Part shown: positions 8,695 to 17,688 of the stretch, one piece after another
Numbering within the stretch: the stretch's first letter is position 1
Layout of the letters: each line of letters begins with the position of its first letter
Source: Luteimonas aquatica
GTDB lineage: Bacteria > Pseudomonadota > Gammaproteobacteria > Xanthomonadales > Xanthomonadaceae
Reading direction: 5' to 3'
Assembly (NCBI RefSeq): GCF_022662575.1
Contig: NZ_JALBFU010000014.1
Location: 1 to 50,568 of the forward strand
DNA: 50,568 bases
Translations under genes and position numbers: made by a program
Notes under the pieces: model-generated
What the model was told of the DNA's origin: nothing
The model's input: the letters and a program-made list of their open reading frames with translations, nothing else
The model's database searches: none

Positions 8695-11472
8695 CTAGCG
8701 CGCCGCCAGGCCCGGGCCCAGCTGGCGCTGCAGCTCGCGCGCCTTGGCCAACTGCACGGCCTGCGGCCACAGCCGCCGCTCCATTACCGGCAAGGCCTGA
8801 TCCAGCAGTTGCCGCGCGCGGCTCCTGTCGCGCTGCGCGAAAGCGATCCGCGCCGCGGCGACCCGCAGCGCCGCGGCGTTCTTCGGATCGATCTCCGCGC
8901 CGCGCGCCTGGATGGCGCACAACGCCCTGTCGACGTCGCGCGAGGCGGCGGCCGGATCGCCGCTGGCCTGCCGCAGCCGCGCCTCCAGCATCAGCTGCGC
9001 GATGCCGGCCGGGGTCCGCTCGTCGATGCCCTGCGCCTGGTTGATGCGCTTGGCGACGGCCAGCGCGCGCGCGCTTTCGCGCAGCCGCCCGGCCTCGAGC
9101 AGGGCCTGGGCGTAGGGCAGCAGCGCCTGGGCGTACTCGAAGGAGTCCGCGCCGATGCGCAGCGCCAGCCGCTGCTCCTGCTCGAAGTCCGGCCACGCGC
9201 GCGGGTAGTCGCCCAGCGCGGCATGGGCGCGGGCACGCAGGCCGTGCGCCGCCATCAGCCACAGTTCCTGCGCCGGATCGTCGGCGGGCAGCTGGGCCAG
9301 CGCGCCGTCGAGGACGCGGATCGCCTCGCGGTGCTGCCCCCAGCTGATCTGATTGGTCGCCAGCTCGACGTCCAGCTGCGCCAATGGCACGCCGCCGACC
9401 CGCAGCGCCGCGCCCAGTTCGCGCGCGGCCCGCAGATGCGCGATCGCCTCCTGTTCGCGGCCGAGCTGGTAGAGGATGCTGGCGATGCGCTTGTCCTGCC
9501 AGACCAGCCGCACGGTGCGTTCGCCGTAGGCCCGGCGGATGCCGGCCATGGCCAGCTCGGCCTCCCGCAGCGCCTCCAGATAGCGGGTCTGGTTCAGGCG
9601 GATCTCCGACGCGGCGTTGTGGATGCGCCCCCAGTCCAGGTCGTCCGGACGCAGCACCCGCTTGGCGATGGGCAGGATGCGCCCCAGGAAGCGATCGGCC
9701 GCGTCGAAGTTGGCGCGGGAAATCTCCAGCGTGAGCATGTTGAGCAGCACGCCCAGGCGCCGCCTGTCCTCGCGCGGGACCTCGGCGCGGTCCATCAGGG
9801 ACAGGGCGAGCCGGAACTGCGCGTCGGCCAGCGCGAACTCGCGCGCGTCCACGGCCGCCGTCGCGTAGGCATGGTGCGCCTGCGCCTGCGCCAACGGATT
9901 CGGGCGCTTTTCGCGCAGCGCCACCAGGGCGCGCATCTGCGCCAGCGCCTCGCCATGCCGCTCCATGTCGCGCAGCGCCGAGCCGCGCAGCTCCAGGATG
10001 CGCGCGCGCGCGTCCGCGTCCTCGCCCGCCTGCCGATAGGCGGCCTCGGCCTCGCGCACCGCGCTCAGCACCTGCTGCGGGTGGCGGACGTTGCCGTAGA
10101 TCTCGGCGATCGTCAGCCAGCTCAGCATGCGCGCATGCGGCTCCAGCTCCCGGTCGGCGCGCAGCCGCGCCGTGGCGGCATCGAGCAGCGCGTCGAGGGT
10201 CAGCGACCTGCCCTGCAGCTCCTCGGGATTGGCCGCCCCCAGCACGGAAACCAGGAAATCGCGCGAAGCCTTCGCGCCGAGCGTTTCCCGCTCGGCCTGG
10301 GCCTCGGCCTGCAGCGCGCGCTGGCGCTCGGCGTCCAGGCGCCAGACGAACGCGCCGGCCATCAGCAGCGCCGCGACGCCGGCGGCGACGGCGACGCGGT
10401 GGCGGCCGACGAACTTGCGCAGGCGATAGCCGAGCGCATCCGGCCCGGCCGACAGCGGTTCGCCGCGCAGGTAGCGGCGGACATCCTCGGCCAGGGCGGT
10501 CGCGGCCGGATAGCGCGCCTCGGGCGCCTGCGCGGTGGCTTTCAGCACAATGCGATCCAGGTCGCCGCGCACGGCGTGGCGCAGGGCCGCATCGGCCACG
10601 TAGCGGCTCGGCGCCGGCACCGCCGCCTCGCCCTTGCGCACCGCGTACAGCCGCGTGTCGGCGAGCAGATCGAACAGCAGCGCGCCCAGGCCGAAGACGT
10701 CGGTGGCGGTGGTCGCCGGTTCGCCGCGGATCTGTTCCGGCGCGGCGTAGCCCGGCGTGAAGGCGAGCGTGACGGTGCGCTCCCCGGCCTCCTCGCCCAG
10801 CGGCCTGCCAACGCCGAAATCCAGCAGCACCGGCGTGCCGTCCTCGCTCACCAGGATGTTCGCCGGCTTGATGTCGCGATGCAGGACCAGGCGCTGGTGC
10901 GCGTGCTGCACCGCGTCGCAGCACTGCAGGTACAGCCGCAGCCGCTCGGCGAGGCCGGGGCGATGCCGGGCCAGGTAGTCCGACAGCGGCTCGCCCTCGA
11001 CATAGTCCATCACCAGATAGGGCCGTCCGTCGTCGCTGAGGCCGCTGTCGACCAGCCCGGCGATGTGCGGATGATGGAGACCGGCGAGCAACTCCCGCTC
11101 CCTGGCCAGGCGCCGCCTGGCGGTGTCGCCGGGGACGCCGTGCAGCAGCTTCAGCGCCACGCGCCGCGGCGTGCCGTCCACGTCGCGCTCGGCCAGCAGC
11201 ACCCGCCCCATGCCGCCCTCGCCCAGCACCCGCAGGATGCGATAGGGGCCGACCTGCGCGGGCGCCGGATCGACCAGCCCGCCGACGTCCTGCAGGCGCG
11301 TTTCCAGCGGCCCCGGGCCGGCGTCCTGGACGTGCCGCAGCAGCCGCAGGACCTCCTCGCGCACGCGCGGGTCGGTCTCGTGGGACTGCAGGAACGAAGC
11401 GCGCGCGTTCTCTGGCTGCGTGATGGCCGCATGGAACAGCGACTCGACGCGCCGGAAATGCTCGGACGTCAC
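8695..11472 (-). CDS. Membrane Ser/Thr protein kinase with C-terminal TPR-like region, partner of an ECF-type sigma factor
   Basis: About 925 residues. A 70-residue helical N-terminal stretch precedes a Hanks-type kinase domain with every catalytic element: glycine loop LGEGGMGRV (83-91), ATP lysine K108, catalytic loop HRDIKPAN (D200), DFG (218-220) and APE (244-246). A membrane segment follows at about 358-378, then some 540 residues of helical, TPR-like repeats that would lie in the periplasm and could sense a ligand. The start is taken as the GTG at 11472, whose GTGA overlaps the sigma factor stop; an ATG at 11496 is an alternative. The overlap implies co-translation with the sigma factor, and kinases paired this way are known to activate their sigma by phosphorylation in Vibrio and Xanthomonas. 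The signal sensed is unknown. Confidence 0.9.
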   Translation of the reverse strand: MTSEHFRRVESLFHAAITQPENARASFLQSHETDPRVREEVLRLLRHVQDAGPGPLETRLQDVGGLVDPAPAQVGPYRILRVLGEGGMGRVLLAERDVDGTPRRVALKLLHGVPGDTARRRLARERELLAGLHHPHIAGLVDSGLSDDGRPYLVMDYVEGEPLSDYLARHRPGLAERLRLYLQCCDAVQHAHQRLVLHRDIKPANILVSEDGTPVLLDFGVGRPLGEEAGERTVTLAFTPGYAAPEQIRGEPATTATDVFGLGALLFDLLADTRLYAVRKGEAAVPAPSRYVADAALRHAVRGDLDRIVLKATAQAPEARYPAATALAEDVRRYLRGEPLSAGPDALGYRLRKFVGRHRVAVAAGVAALLMAGAFVWRLDAERQRALQAEAQAERETLGAKASRDFLVSVLGAANPEELQGRSLTLDALLDAATARLRADRELEPHARMLSWLTIAEIYGNVRHPQQVLSAVREAEAAYRQAGEDADARARILELRGSALRDMERHGEALAQMRALVALREKRPNPLAQAQAHHAYATAAVDAREFALADAQFRLALSLMDRAEVPREDRRRLGVLLNMLTLEISRANFDAADRFLGRILPIAKRVLRPDDLDWGRIHNAASEIRLNQTRYLEALREAELAMAGIRRAYGERTVRLVWQDKRIASILYQLGREQEAIAHLRAARELGAALRVGGVPLAQLDVELATNQISWGQHREAIRVLDGALAQLPADDPAQELWLMAAHGLRARAHAALGDYPRAWPDFEQEQRLALRIGADSFEYAQALLPYAQALLEAGRLRESARALAVAKRINQAQGIDERTPAGIAQLMLEARLRQASGDPAAASRDVDRALCAIQARGAEIDPKNAAALRVAAARIAFAQRDRSRARQLLDQALPVMERRLWPQAVQLAKARELQRQLGPGLAAR

Positions 11473-12035
11473 GGCGACAGGCGCTCGCGCAACCATGCCC
11501 GCGCGAAACGCAGGTCGCGTTCCACGGTGGAGAGCGATACGGCCATCGCCTCGGCGATCTCGGTCTGCTCCAGGCCGAGCAGCAGCGCCATCTCCACGAT
11601 CCTGCACTTGCGCTCGTCTTGGCGCTCCAGCTCGCGCAGGGCCTCCTCCACTTCCAGCCATTGCCCGCCGGTCACCGGCTCGCCGTCGGCGAGGGCGAGC
11701 GAGACCGGCGCCTGCCCCGCTCCGCGCTTCTCGGCGCAGCCATGGCGGACGATGTCCACCAGCGTGCAACGGATCGCGGCGGCGGCGATCCTGAAGAAGT
11801 GCTCGCGATCGCGCGAGTCGGGCACGCTGGCCAGCAGGCGTAGCATGGCCTCGTTGACCAGCTCGGTGGCATCGACCAGCCTGACGCCGGATCTGGCGAT
11901 GCGCCGCAGGGCGATGCCCTTCAATTCGCGGTAGACGCGGTTGAACAGCCGGTCCTGCGCGTCCGCGCTGCCGCGGCGCCAGTCGCGAAGCAGCTGCGTG
12001 ATCTCGCCTGGATCCGAAGCCGATTCCGGCAACAT
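11469..12035 (-). CDS. ECF-type RNA polymerase sigma factor (kinase-linked group)
   Basis: 188-residue sigma-70 family factor with region 2 at about residues 25-95 and a region 4 helix-turn-helix at about 145-185 (GLEQTEIAEAMAVSLSTVERD). It resembles the group often called TIGR02999/Sigma70_ECF, which sits beside Ser/Thr kinases instead of anti-sigma factors; no anti-sigma gene is seen here. In region 2.2 the usual acidic DAED-like motif reads DATE, with T57 in place of an acidic residue. Its stop overlaps the start of the downstream kinase by four bases. The ATG at 12035 begins MLPESASDPGEITQLLRDWR. Targets are unknown; autoregulation is common in such pairs but no matching promoter was identified. 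Confidence 0.9.
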   Translation of the reverse strand: MLPESASDPGEITQLLRDWRRGSADAQDRLFNRVYRELKGIALRRIARSGVRLVDATELVNEAMLRLLASVPDSRDREHFFRIAAAAIRCTLVDIVRHGCAEKRGAGQAPVSLALADGEPVTGGQWLEVEEALRELERQDERKCRIVEMALLLGLEQTEIAEAMAVSLSTVERDLRFARAWLRERLSP

Positions 12036-12155
12036 CTGCGCCCCTTGCTCGCGCGGCTAACGCCCTCGGCCGAGTGTAGGAAATATCGGCGACACGAGCC
12101 TTCACACCTCTTTAACGCACCGGCGAGAACGGCCACGCCGCGCCGCTGCGCGGAT

Positions 12156-12857
12156 TCAGCGGTTCTCGCGCAGCGCGCGCTGCTGCGCGAGGGTCAGCGC
12201 CACCTGGTTGCGCAGGTAGGCCGGCTCCAGGCGTTCGGGCGCGAGTCCCTCGCCGCGCGCGAAGGCCATCGCGCCCAAATGGGCGACATCGGCCGCGTGC
12301 GGCAGTGCGCTCGCGTCCACGCCCGACAACCGCGGCCGCAGCCGTTGCTCCAGGGCGCGGTCGGCGGCGGCGAATCCCGTGCCCACGCCCCACCACGGCC
12401 CGTCCGCCTCCGGCGGCGCCACCGCATCGGGCGCGCAAACGGTTTCCTCCGACAGCGCGCGCGGCGCCTCGCCCTCGCACGCGAACGCCGCCGCGTACAC
12501 CTCGCCCATGCGCGCGTCGATGGCGGCCAGCACCCGCGCTTGCGCGGCCGGCGCGCGCATGGCCAGCGCCGCCAGCGTCGACACCGGCAGCACCGGACGC
12601 TCCAGCGCCAGCGCGATGCCCTGCGCCAGCGCCACCGCCAGCCGCACGCCGGTGAACGCCCCCGGTCCGCGGCCGACGGCGATCGCGTCCAGGCGCGATT
12701 TCGCCACGCCCGCCTCGGCCAGCAGCGCCTCCGCCCATGGCAGGGCCAGTTCGGCGTGCCGGCGCGGCGCGATCTCGAAGCGCTCGCGCACCGCTCCGTC
12801 GATCCACAGGGCGACGGAACAGGCTTCGGTGGCGGTTTCGAAAGCGAGCAGGTGCAT
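12156..12857 (-). CDS. tsaB: tRNA threonylcarbamoyladenosine biosynthesis protein TsaB
   Basis: 233-residue member of the ASKHA fold that partners TsaD and TsaE in making the t6A modification of ANN-reading tRNAs. The N-terminus MHLLAFETATEACSVAL and the core GRGPGAFTGVRLA followed by ALAQGIAL are diagnostic of TsaB. TsaB is the non-catalytic scaffold of the complex. The ATG at 12857 gives the family length; a longer open frame upstream is out of context. In E. coli tsaB is next to yoaA, and here a protease gene with its own terminator lies between the two. Confidence 0.93.
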   Translation of the reverse strand: MHLLAFETATEACSVALWIDGAVRERFEIAPRRHAELALPWAEALLAEAGVAKSRLDAIAVGRGPGAFTGVRLAVALAQGIALALERPVLPVSTLAALAMRAPAAQARVLAAIDARMGEVYAAAFACEGEAPRALSEETVCAPDAVAPPEADGPWWGVGTGFAAADRALEQRLRPRLSGVDASALPHAADVAHLGAMAFARGEGLAPERLEPAYLRNQVALTLAQQRALRENR

Positions 12858-12947
12858 GGGCGTCCGGAAGGAATCGATCCGCGCGATGAAGGATGGCGCG
12901 CGGGAGGCGGCAACTTTACCGCACGGGGCCCGCCGCATCGCACCGCG

Positions 12948-12981
12948 AACAAAAGGAAACGGCCCGCGCGGGGCCGTTTCC
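12948..12981 (-). terminator. Rho-independent terminator of the M4 protease gene
   Basis: On the minus strand an 11-bp perfect stem (GGAAACGGCCC at 12955-12965 pairing with 12971-12981, loop of 5) is followed by TTTTGTT. It begins about 30 bp after the protease stop and separates it from tsaB. This is the clearest intrinsic terminator in the window. Confidence 0.88.
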
Positions 12982-13012
12982 GATGACGCACGCCCTGCCG
13001 CGCGACGGCAGG

Positions 13013-14647
13013 TCAGTTCACGCTGGCCGCGCTCCAGGCCCTGGCCACGGTGGCGGCCTCCGCCGACCCCGCGCCGTACAGCTCGGTCGCCGCCTCGATG
13101 CTCGCCGCGCGTGCCTGCGGATACGAGGCATTGGACGTGAGCTTGGTGGTCAGCGTGCGGTACCAGATCTTCCCGGCCTTGTCGCGTCCGATGCCGACGA
13201 TGCCGGTGTCGCCGTTGCAGACCAGCTGCGCCGGCGTCAGGCCGCTGCCGCTCGGCGGCACCGCACCCTCGGCCAGCAGGAAGAAGAAGCGGTTGCCGAC
13301 CCCGGAGGTGTAGTGCGGATCGTGCGCGCTGTTGCTGGTGCTGAAGCCGCCCGCCGGATAGCAGTTGAACGAGCTGCCGTCGGAAGCCTGGTCGTACATC
13401 TTGCGCAGGCCGCCGTTGCTGGAGACCAGTTCGCCGATGATGTAGTCGCCCGGATCGTTGGGATTGTTGGCGAAGAATTCCACCAGCGTGCCGAAGATGT
13501 CCGAGCTGGATTCGTTGAGTCCGCCGGCGTCGCCCGAATAGGCCAGGTTGGCGGTGGCCTCGGTCACGCCGTGCGTCATCTCGTGCCCGGCGACGTCGAT
13601 CTCCACCAGCGGCTTCGGGAAACCGAACAGCGCGTCGCCGTCGCCGTAGAGCATGATCTTGTGGTCGCCCCACCAGGCGGCGTTGGCGCCGGTCAGCCAG
13701 AACGGGAAGCCGGGGATCACGTCGAACTTGGCGTGCGCGTAGCTCTTCACGCCCTGCCCGTCGTCGAAGATGCCGTTGCGGCCGTGCGTGGCCTTGTAGT
13801 AGTCCCAGGTGATGCCGACGCCGTAATGGATGTCGGACGCGGCGCTGGCGCGGTCGGAGGTGGCGTTGTTGCCCCAGGTGTTGTCCGCGTCGGTGAACAG
13901 CGTCGGGCTCGACGATGTCGGAATGTTGGCGTAGTAGAGATCCTTGCCGTCCCACACCTGCCCGTTGCCGCGAGTGGGATCGACCATGCGGAAGCTGCTC
14001 GCGCCGACCTGGTCGGTGGTGAAGCCCACGTTGCCGTAGAGCACGGTCTTGCCGGTGCCGGTCGCCGCGGCGGTCTGCAGGCGGCTTTGCGCGTCGAGCA
14101 CCTTGCCGGTGGCGGCATCGACGTAATACAGCATCAGGCCGAGATGGTCCCGGGTGGCCTGGCCGTCGACGCGCACCTCGTAGGCGAGCTTGGGCTTGCC
14201 GTCGCGCGCCCAGATCACCAGCTCGTTGCCGCTGATCCTGTCGACGCGCCCGCCGAAGCGCGCGCCGGCCTCCACCGCGGCGCTGGCGGCATCCAGGCGC
14301 GGCTTGCGCGACAGCGGCCGCTGCTGGGTCTTCAGGCTCATCTCGACGCCGCGCATGCGGCCGTTGCGCGAGGACACGATCACGTCGCCGCCGATCACGC
14401 GCAGGCCGCCGCTGAGGCGATCCATGTGCACGATCTCGGTGCCGTCGCCGTCGCGGGCGATACGTCGGGCGCTGAAGGTATCGCCGTCGGCGCGCTGCAA
14501 GGCCTTGGCGTTGGCGGGCGTATCGACCAGGGCCTGGGCGCGCAGCGAGGCGCCGCTCGCGGAGAGCGGCTGCGCCGCCAGCGCGGACATGGGCAGGACG
14601 ATTGCGCCGAGGATGGCCAATCCGAGCGGATGCATCTGCAGTTTCAT
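13013..14647 (-). CDS. Secreted thermolysin-like (M4) zinc metalloprotease, preproenzyme
   Basis: 544 residues. A signal peptide (about 1-25, ending SALAA) is followed by a propeptide of FTP/PepSY type (about 26-195) and a mature M4 domain. Zinc site HEMTH at 355-359 with E356 as catalytic base, third ligand E379 in GGLNESSSD, and the transition-state histidine H445 in DPHYTSGVGN are all in place, so the enzyme should be active. Such neutral proteases are exported through the Sec and type II pathways and degrade extracellular protein. The ATG at 14647 is chosen because it opens the signal peptide and has AGGGAG upstream; the open frame begins earlier. It has a 347-bp upstream region and its own terminator, so it is a separate transcription unit set between yoaA and tsaB. 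Confidence 0.95.
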   Translation of the reverse strand: MKLQMHPLGLAILGAIVLPMSALAAQPLSASGASLRAQALVDTPANAKALQRADGDTFSARRIARDGDGTEIVHMDRLSGGLRVIGGDVIVSSRNGRMRGVEMSLKTQQRPLSRKPRLDAASAAVEAGARFGGRVDRISGNELVIWARDGKPKLAYEVRVDGQATRDHLGLMLYYVDAATGKVLDAQSRLQTAAATGTGKTVLYGNVGFTTDQVGASSFRMVDPTRGNGQVWDGKDLYYANIPTSSSPTLFTDADNTWGNNATSDRASAASDIHYGVGITWDYYKATHGRNGIFDDGQGVKSYAHAKFDVIPGFPFWLTGANAAWWGDHKIMLYGDGDALFGFPKPLVEIDVAGHEMTHGVTEATANLAYSGDAGGLNESSSDIFGTLVEFFANNPNDPGDYIIGELVSSNGGLRKMYDQASDGSSFNCYPAGGFSTSNSAHDPHYTSGVGNRFFFLLAEGAVPPSGSGLTPAQLVCNGDTGIVGIGRDKAGKIWYRTLTTKLTSNASYPQARAASIEAATELYGAGSAEAATVARAWSAASVN

Positions 14648-14994
14648 GTTGAGGCTACTCCCTGTGATGACGACGGAAACATCGAATGCGACGATGCGAT
14701 TCGACGTGGCATCAAGCCAAGGCAATAGTCATCAGTGGCGCGGCGCCTGTCATGCTGCGCGTGCGCACGGCGCGCGCCGCGAACATCCGCGAATCGCCAC
14801 CGCGTGCGGAACTTCGTGCTTCGGCGTCATGCCCGCGCGCGGCGCGATCCCCGTAAATCGCCGTTCGCCAAGGGATTTCCGGCCAACGATCGCCGGCGCC
14901 GGCTGCCGATCGCCGTCGCGCCCGCGCTTTGCAGAAAGCGGGGTGACAATTTTTTGCAGCTCCTTCTACGGACGATGCAAGACCTTCACGCGCC
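14648..14994. other. Non-coding gap upstream of the M4 protease
   Basis: No convincing gene. It must contain the 3' end of the yoaA transcript and the protease promoter; a short A-tract (GCAAAAAATTG on the minus strand, around 14950-14960) is the only AT-rich element. No repeat or clear hairpin was seen. Confidence 0.5.
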
Positions 14995-17058
14995 CTACAC
15001 GCCGATGTCGCCGGCTCCGTCTTGCCGTTCGCTTGCATGCTCCGCGTCGAAGAAGGCCTCGACGTCGCCGATCGCGCGCGTCCTCGGGAACGGCGGCAGC
15101 GAATCCAGGAACACCTTGCCGTAGCTCTTGCCGAGCAGGCGCGGATCGCACAGCACCAGCACGCCGCGATCGGTCTCGGTGCGGATCAGGCGGCCGGCAC
15201 CCTGCTTGAGCGCGATCACCGCCTGCGGCAGCTGTTCGTCGCGGAAGGGATTGCCGCCGCGGTTGCGGATCGCGTCCAGGCGCGCTTCGAACACCGGATC
15301 GTCCGGCGCGGCGAAGGGCAGCTTGTCGATCACCACCACGCTGAGCGCGGCGCCGGCCACGTCCACGCCCTCGCGAAAACTGGCCGCGCCCAGCAGCACG
15401 CCGCTGCCGGATTCGCGAAAGCGCTGCAGCAGCACGTGGCGCGGCGCGTCGCCCTGCACGAACAGCGGCCAGGGGCCGTGGCGCAGGTGCTCGGCGGCCT
15501 CGCGCAGCGCGCGGTGCGAGGCGAACAGCACGAAGGCGCGGCCCTGCGAGGCGCGCAGCACCGGCAGCAGCGCCTCGGCCACCGCGGCGGTGTAGTCGCG
15601 CGCGTTCGGCTCGGGCAGGCGCGGCGGCAGATAGCACAGCGCCTGCCGCGGCCAGTCGAACGGGCTCGGCGCCAGCAGGGTTTCCGGCTCCAGCAGGCCG
15701 AGCCGCTCGGAGATGTGCTCGAAATGGCCGTCGACCGCGAGCGTGGCCGAGGTGAACACCCAGGCCGCGCGCGCGCGTTCGCGGTGCGCGCGCAGCGGCG
15801 CCGAGACGTCCAGCGGCGTGCGCTGCAGGCGGAAGCCGCGCGGCGAGAGCTCGTACCAGCGCACGTCCTCGTCGCCGGCCTCGAAGTCCTCGTCGAACTC
15901 GCGCCTGACGCGCCAGCGCGTCAGGCGTCCGAGCTGGTCCTGGGCGCGCACATGGCAGGTCTCGAATCCGGGCGACGCGTCGCGCAGCGGCGCCACCGCC
16001 TCGGCCAGGCGCACCAGCGCCTGCGCCAGCGCGTCCAGCGCCTCCTCCACGCCCGGCGCCTGCAGCGCGCGCCATTGCGTGCCGCGCGGCGGCAGTTCGT
16101 CCATCGCGGCGCGCAGCGCGCGCGCGGCGTGTTCGAGCTCGCGCGCCGGCTGCTGCACGATCGCCAGCGAGCCTTCGACGTCCTTGCATTCGCCCAGCGC
16201 GTCGCGGCCCAGCTCGACCAGCGGCCGCGCCGACAGGCCTTCGCCGAAGAACTGCGCGGCCAGGTCGGGCAGCTGGTGCGCCTCGTCGACGACGAAGGCC
16301 TCCGCGCCGGGCAGGATCTCCCCGAAGCCCTCCTGCTTGAGCGCGAGATCGGCCAGCAGCAGGTGATGGTTGACCACCACCACGTCCGCGCTCTGCGCCC
16401 GCGCCCGCGCCTGCACCACGAAGCACTCGCCGTAGAACGGGCACTCGCTGCCGAGGCAGTTCTCGACGGTGGAGGTCACCATCGGCTGCAGCGGCGAATC
16501 CTCCGGCAGCGCGTCGATCTCGGCCAGGTCGCCCTGGCGCGTGCGGCCGCTCCAGGCGACGATGCGCTGGAACTGCGCGATCTGCTCGCGCGAGGCGAAG
16601 CGCGGCTCGCCCTTGGCGCGTTCCAGGCGGTATTTGCACAGGTAGTTCGCGCGCCCCTTGAGCAGCGCGGTCTTCAGCCCGACGCCGAGCGCGTCGCGCA
16701 CCCGCGGCAGGTCGCGGTGGTAGAGCTGGTCCTGCAGCGCGCGCGTGCCGGTGGAGATGATGGTCTTGGCGCCCGACAGCAGCGCCGGCACCAGGTAGGC
16801 GAAGGTCTTGCCGGTGCCGGTGCCGGCCTCGGCGAGCAGCACCTGGCGCCCGTCGAAGGCCCGCGCCACCGCGCCGGAAAGCGCCTGCTGCGCGGGGCGC
16901 GGCGCGAAGCCTGGAATGCGCACCGCCAGCACGCCGCCCTCGGCCAGGGCCGCGCGGCTGCGCTCGGCGAGCGATCCCGCCGCATCCGCGTGTCCGGCCT
17001 CCGGCGCCGCGGCAGCGGGCGCTTCAGAACCTGTCGACACCGGGAACCTTGCAGGCAT
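14995..17058 (-). CDS. yoaA: YoaA/DinG-type ATP-dependent DNA helicase with Fe-S cluster
   Basis: 687-residue superfamily 2 helicase related to XPD. Walker A EAGTGTGKT (77-85), four cysteines that would hold the 4Fe-4S cluster (C141, C201, C206, C212), the DEAH box (258-261) and the C-terminal helicase motif ending QGAGRLIRTETDRGVLVLCD are visible. YoaA in E. coli is a 5'-3' helicase linked to the polymerase III chi subunit and to repair of stalled forks. The ATG at 17058 lies 35 bases inside the upstream lipoprotein gene; a GTG at 17040 with AAGG upstream is a plausible alternative. Its position near tsaB supports yoaA over dinG. Confidence 0.9.
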   Translation of the reverse strand: MPARFPVSTGSEAPAAAAPEAGHADAAGSLAERSRAALAEGGVLAVRIPGFAPRPAQQALSGAVARAFDGRQVLLAEAGTGTGKTFAYLVPALLSGAKTIISTGTRALQDQLYHRDLPRVRDALGVGLKTALLKGRANYLCKYRLERAKGEPRFASREQIAQFQRIVAWSGRTRQGDLAEIDALPEDSPLQPMVTSTVENCLGSECPFYGECFVVQARARAQSADVVVVNHHLLLADLALKQEGFGEILPGAEAFVVDEAHQLPDLAAQFFGEGLSARPLVELGRDALGECKDVEGSLAIVQQPARELEHAARALRAAMDELPPRGTQWRALQAPGVEEALDALAQALVRLAEAVAPLRDASPGFETCHVRAQDQLGRLTRWRVRREFDEDFEAGDEDVRWYELSPRGFRLQRTPLDVSAPLRAHRERARAAWVFTSATLAVDGHFEHISERLGLLEPETLLAPSPFDWPRQALCYLPPRLPEPNARDYTAAVAEALLPVLRASQGRAFVLFASHRALREAAEHLRHGPWPLFVQGDAPRHVLLQRFRESGSGVLLGAASFREGVDVAGAALSVVVIDKLPFAAPDDPVFEARLDAIRNRGGNPFRDEQLPQAVIALKQGAGRLIRTETDRGVLVLCDPRLLGKSYGKVFLDSLPPFPRTRAIGDVEAFFDAEHASERQDGAGDIGV

Positions 17059-17572
17059 CCACCTGCGTCTTCGCGTTCGCCGCGCCGGCGGCGTCGCCGG
17101 CGTGCAGGCGCGCCTGTTCGATCAGGCCCCAGTGGCGGCGGCACAGCGGGCCAACCTTGGAGCCGAGCTCGAACGCGCGCCGCGCCAGCGTCTCGGCGTT
17201 GGCGTAATCCTCGAGCAGCAGCGCCGCCTCGGCGCGCTCCTGCAGCAGCGCGGGATCGTCGGGCACGATGGCCAGCGCCTGGTCCAGCGCCTTGGCCTGG
17301 TCGGCATAGCGGCGCTGGGCCTCCAGGCGCTGCGCGTCCTCGCGCAGGTCCTCGACCTGCGGATCGCGCAGCGGCTGCACCGCCAGCTCGCTGTCGCCGC
17401 TGCCGGCGGCGCCGCGGATCGCCGCCACCATCTGCTCGGGCGTGGCGCTGCTCAGCGGGGCCGGCGCCGGCGGCGGTGGCGGCGTGCTGGTGCAGGCGGC
17501 CAGCGACAGCAGGGCCGCGGCGGAAAGGAGGAAAAGCGGGAGACGGGACAGGCGGGGGAAGGGAATCGACAT
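17024..17572 (-). CDS. TPR-containing lipoprotein
   Basis: 182 residues with a lipoprotein signal peptide whose lipobox LAAC places the lipidated cysteine at C27, followed by a proline-rich linker and two or three TPR-like helix pairs. The rest of the protein probably faces the periplasm from the outer or inner membrane; Thr-Ser after the cysteine gives no inner-membrane retention signal. It lies downstream of mrcB (116 bp) on the same strand and overlaps yoaA. In some proteobacteria lipoproteins (LpoB) activate PBP1b, and the neighbourhood invites that comparison, but the fold here looks TPR-like, so that is conjecture. Confidence 0.85.
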   Translation of the reverse strand: MSIPFPRLSRLPLFLLSAAALLSLAACTSTPPPPPAPAPLSSATPEQMVAAIRGAAGSGDSELAVQPLRDPQVEDLREDAQRLEAQRRYADQAKALDQALAIVPDDPALLQERAEAALLLEDYANAETLARRAFELGSKVGPLCRRHWGLIEQARLHAGDAAGAANAKTQVDACKVPGVDRF

Positions 17573-17688
17573 CAAGCACCTCGAACGGTCAACGTTGGCG
17601 CGCCCGATCCCCGGTCCGGCGCATGGGCCCCCTGGCTGATTCCCCGATCCTGCGACACTTCGCGCGACACCGTTTCCACGCCCCTCAT

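Noticed and set aside
17024..17572. Lipoprotein as LpoB, the PBP1b activator
   Set aside because: Position next to mrcB is suggestive but the visible fold is TPR-like, so only the neutral name is given.
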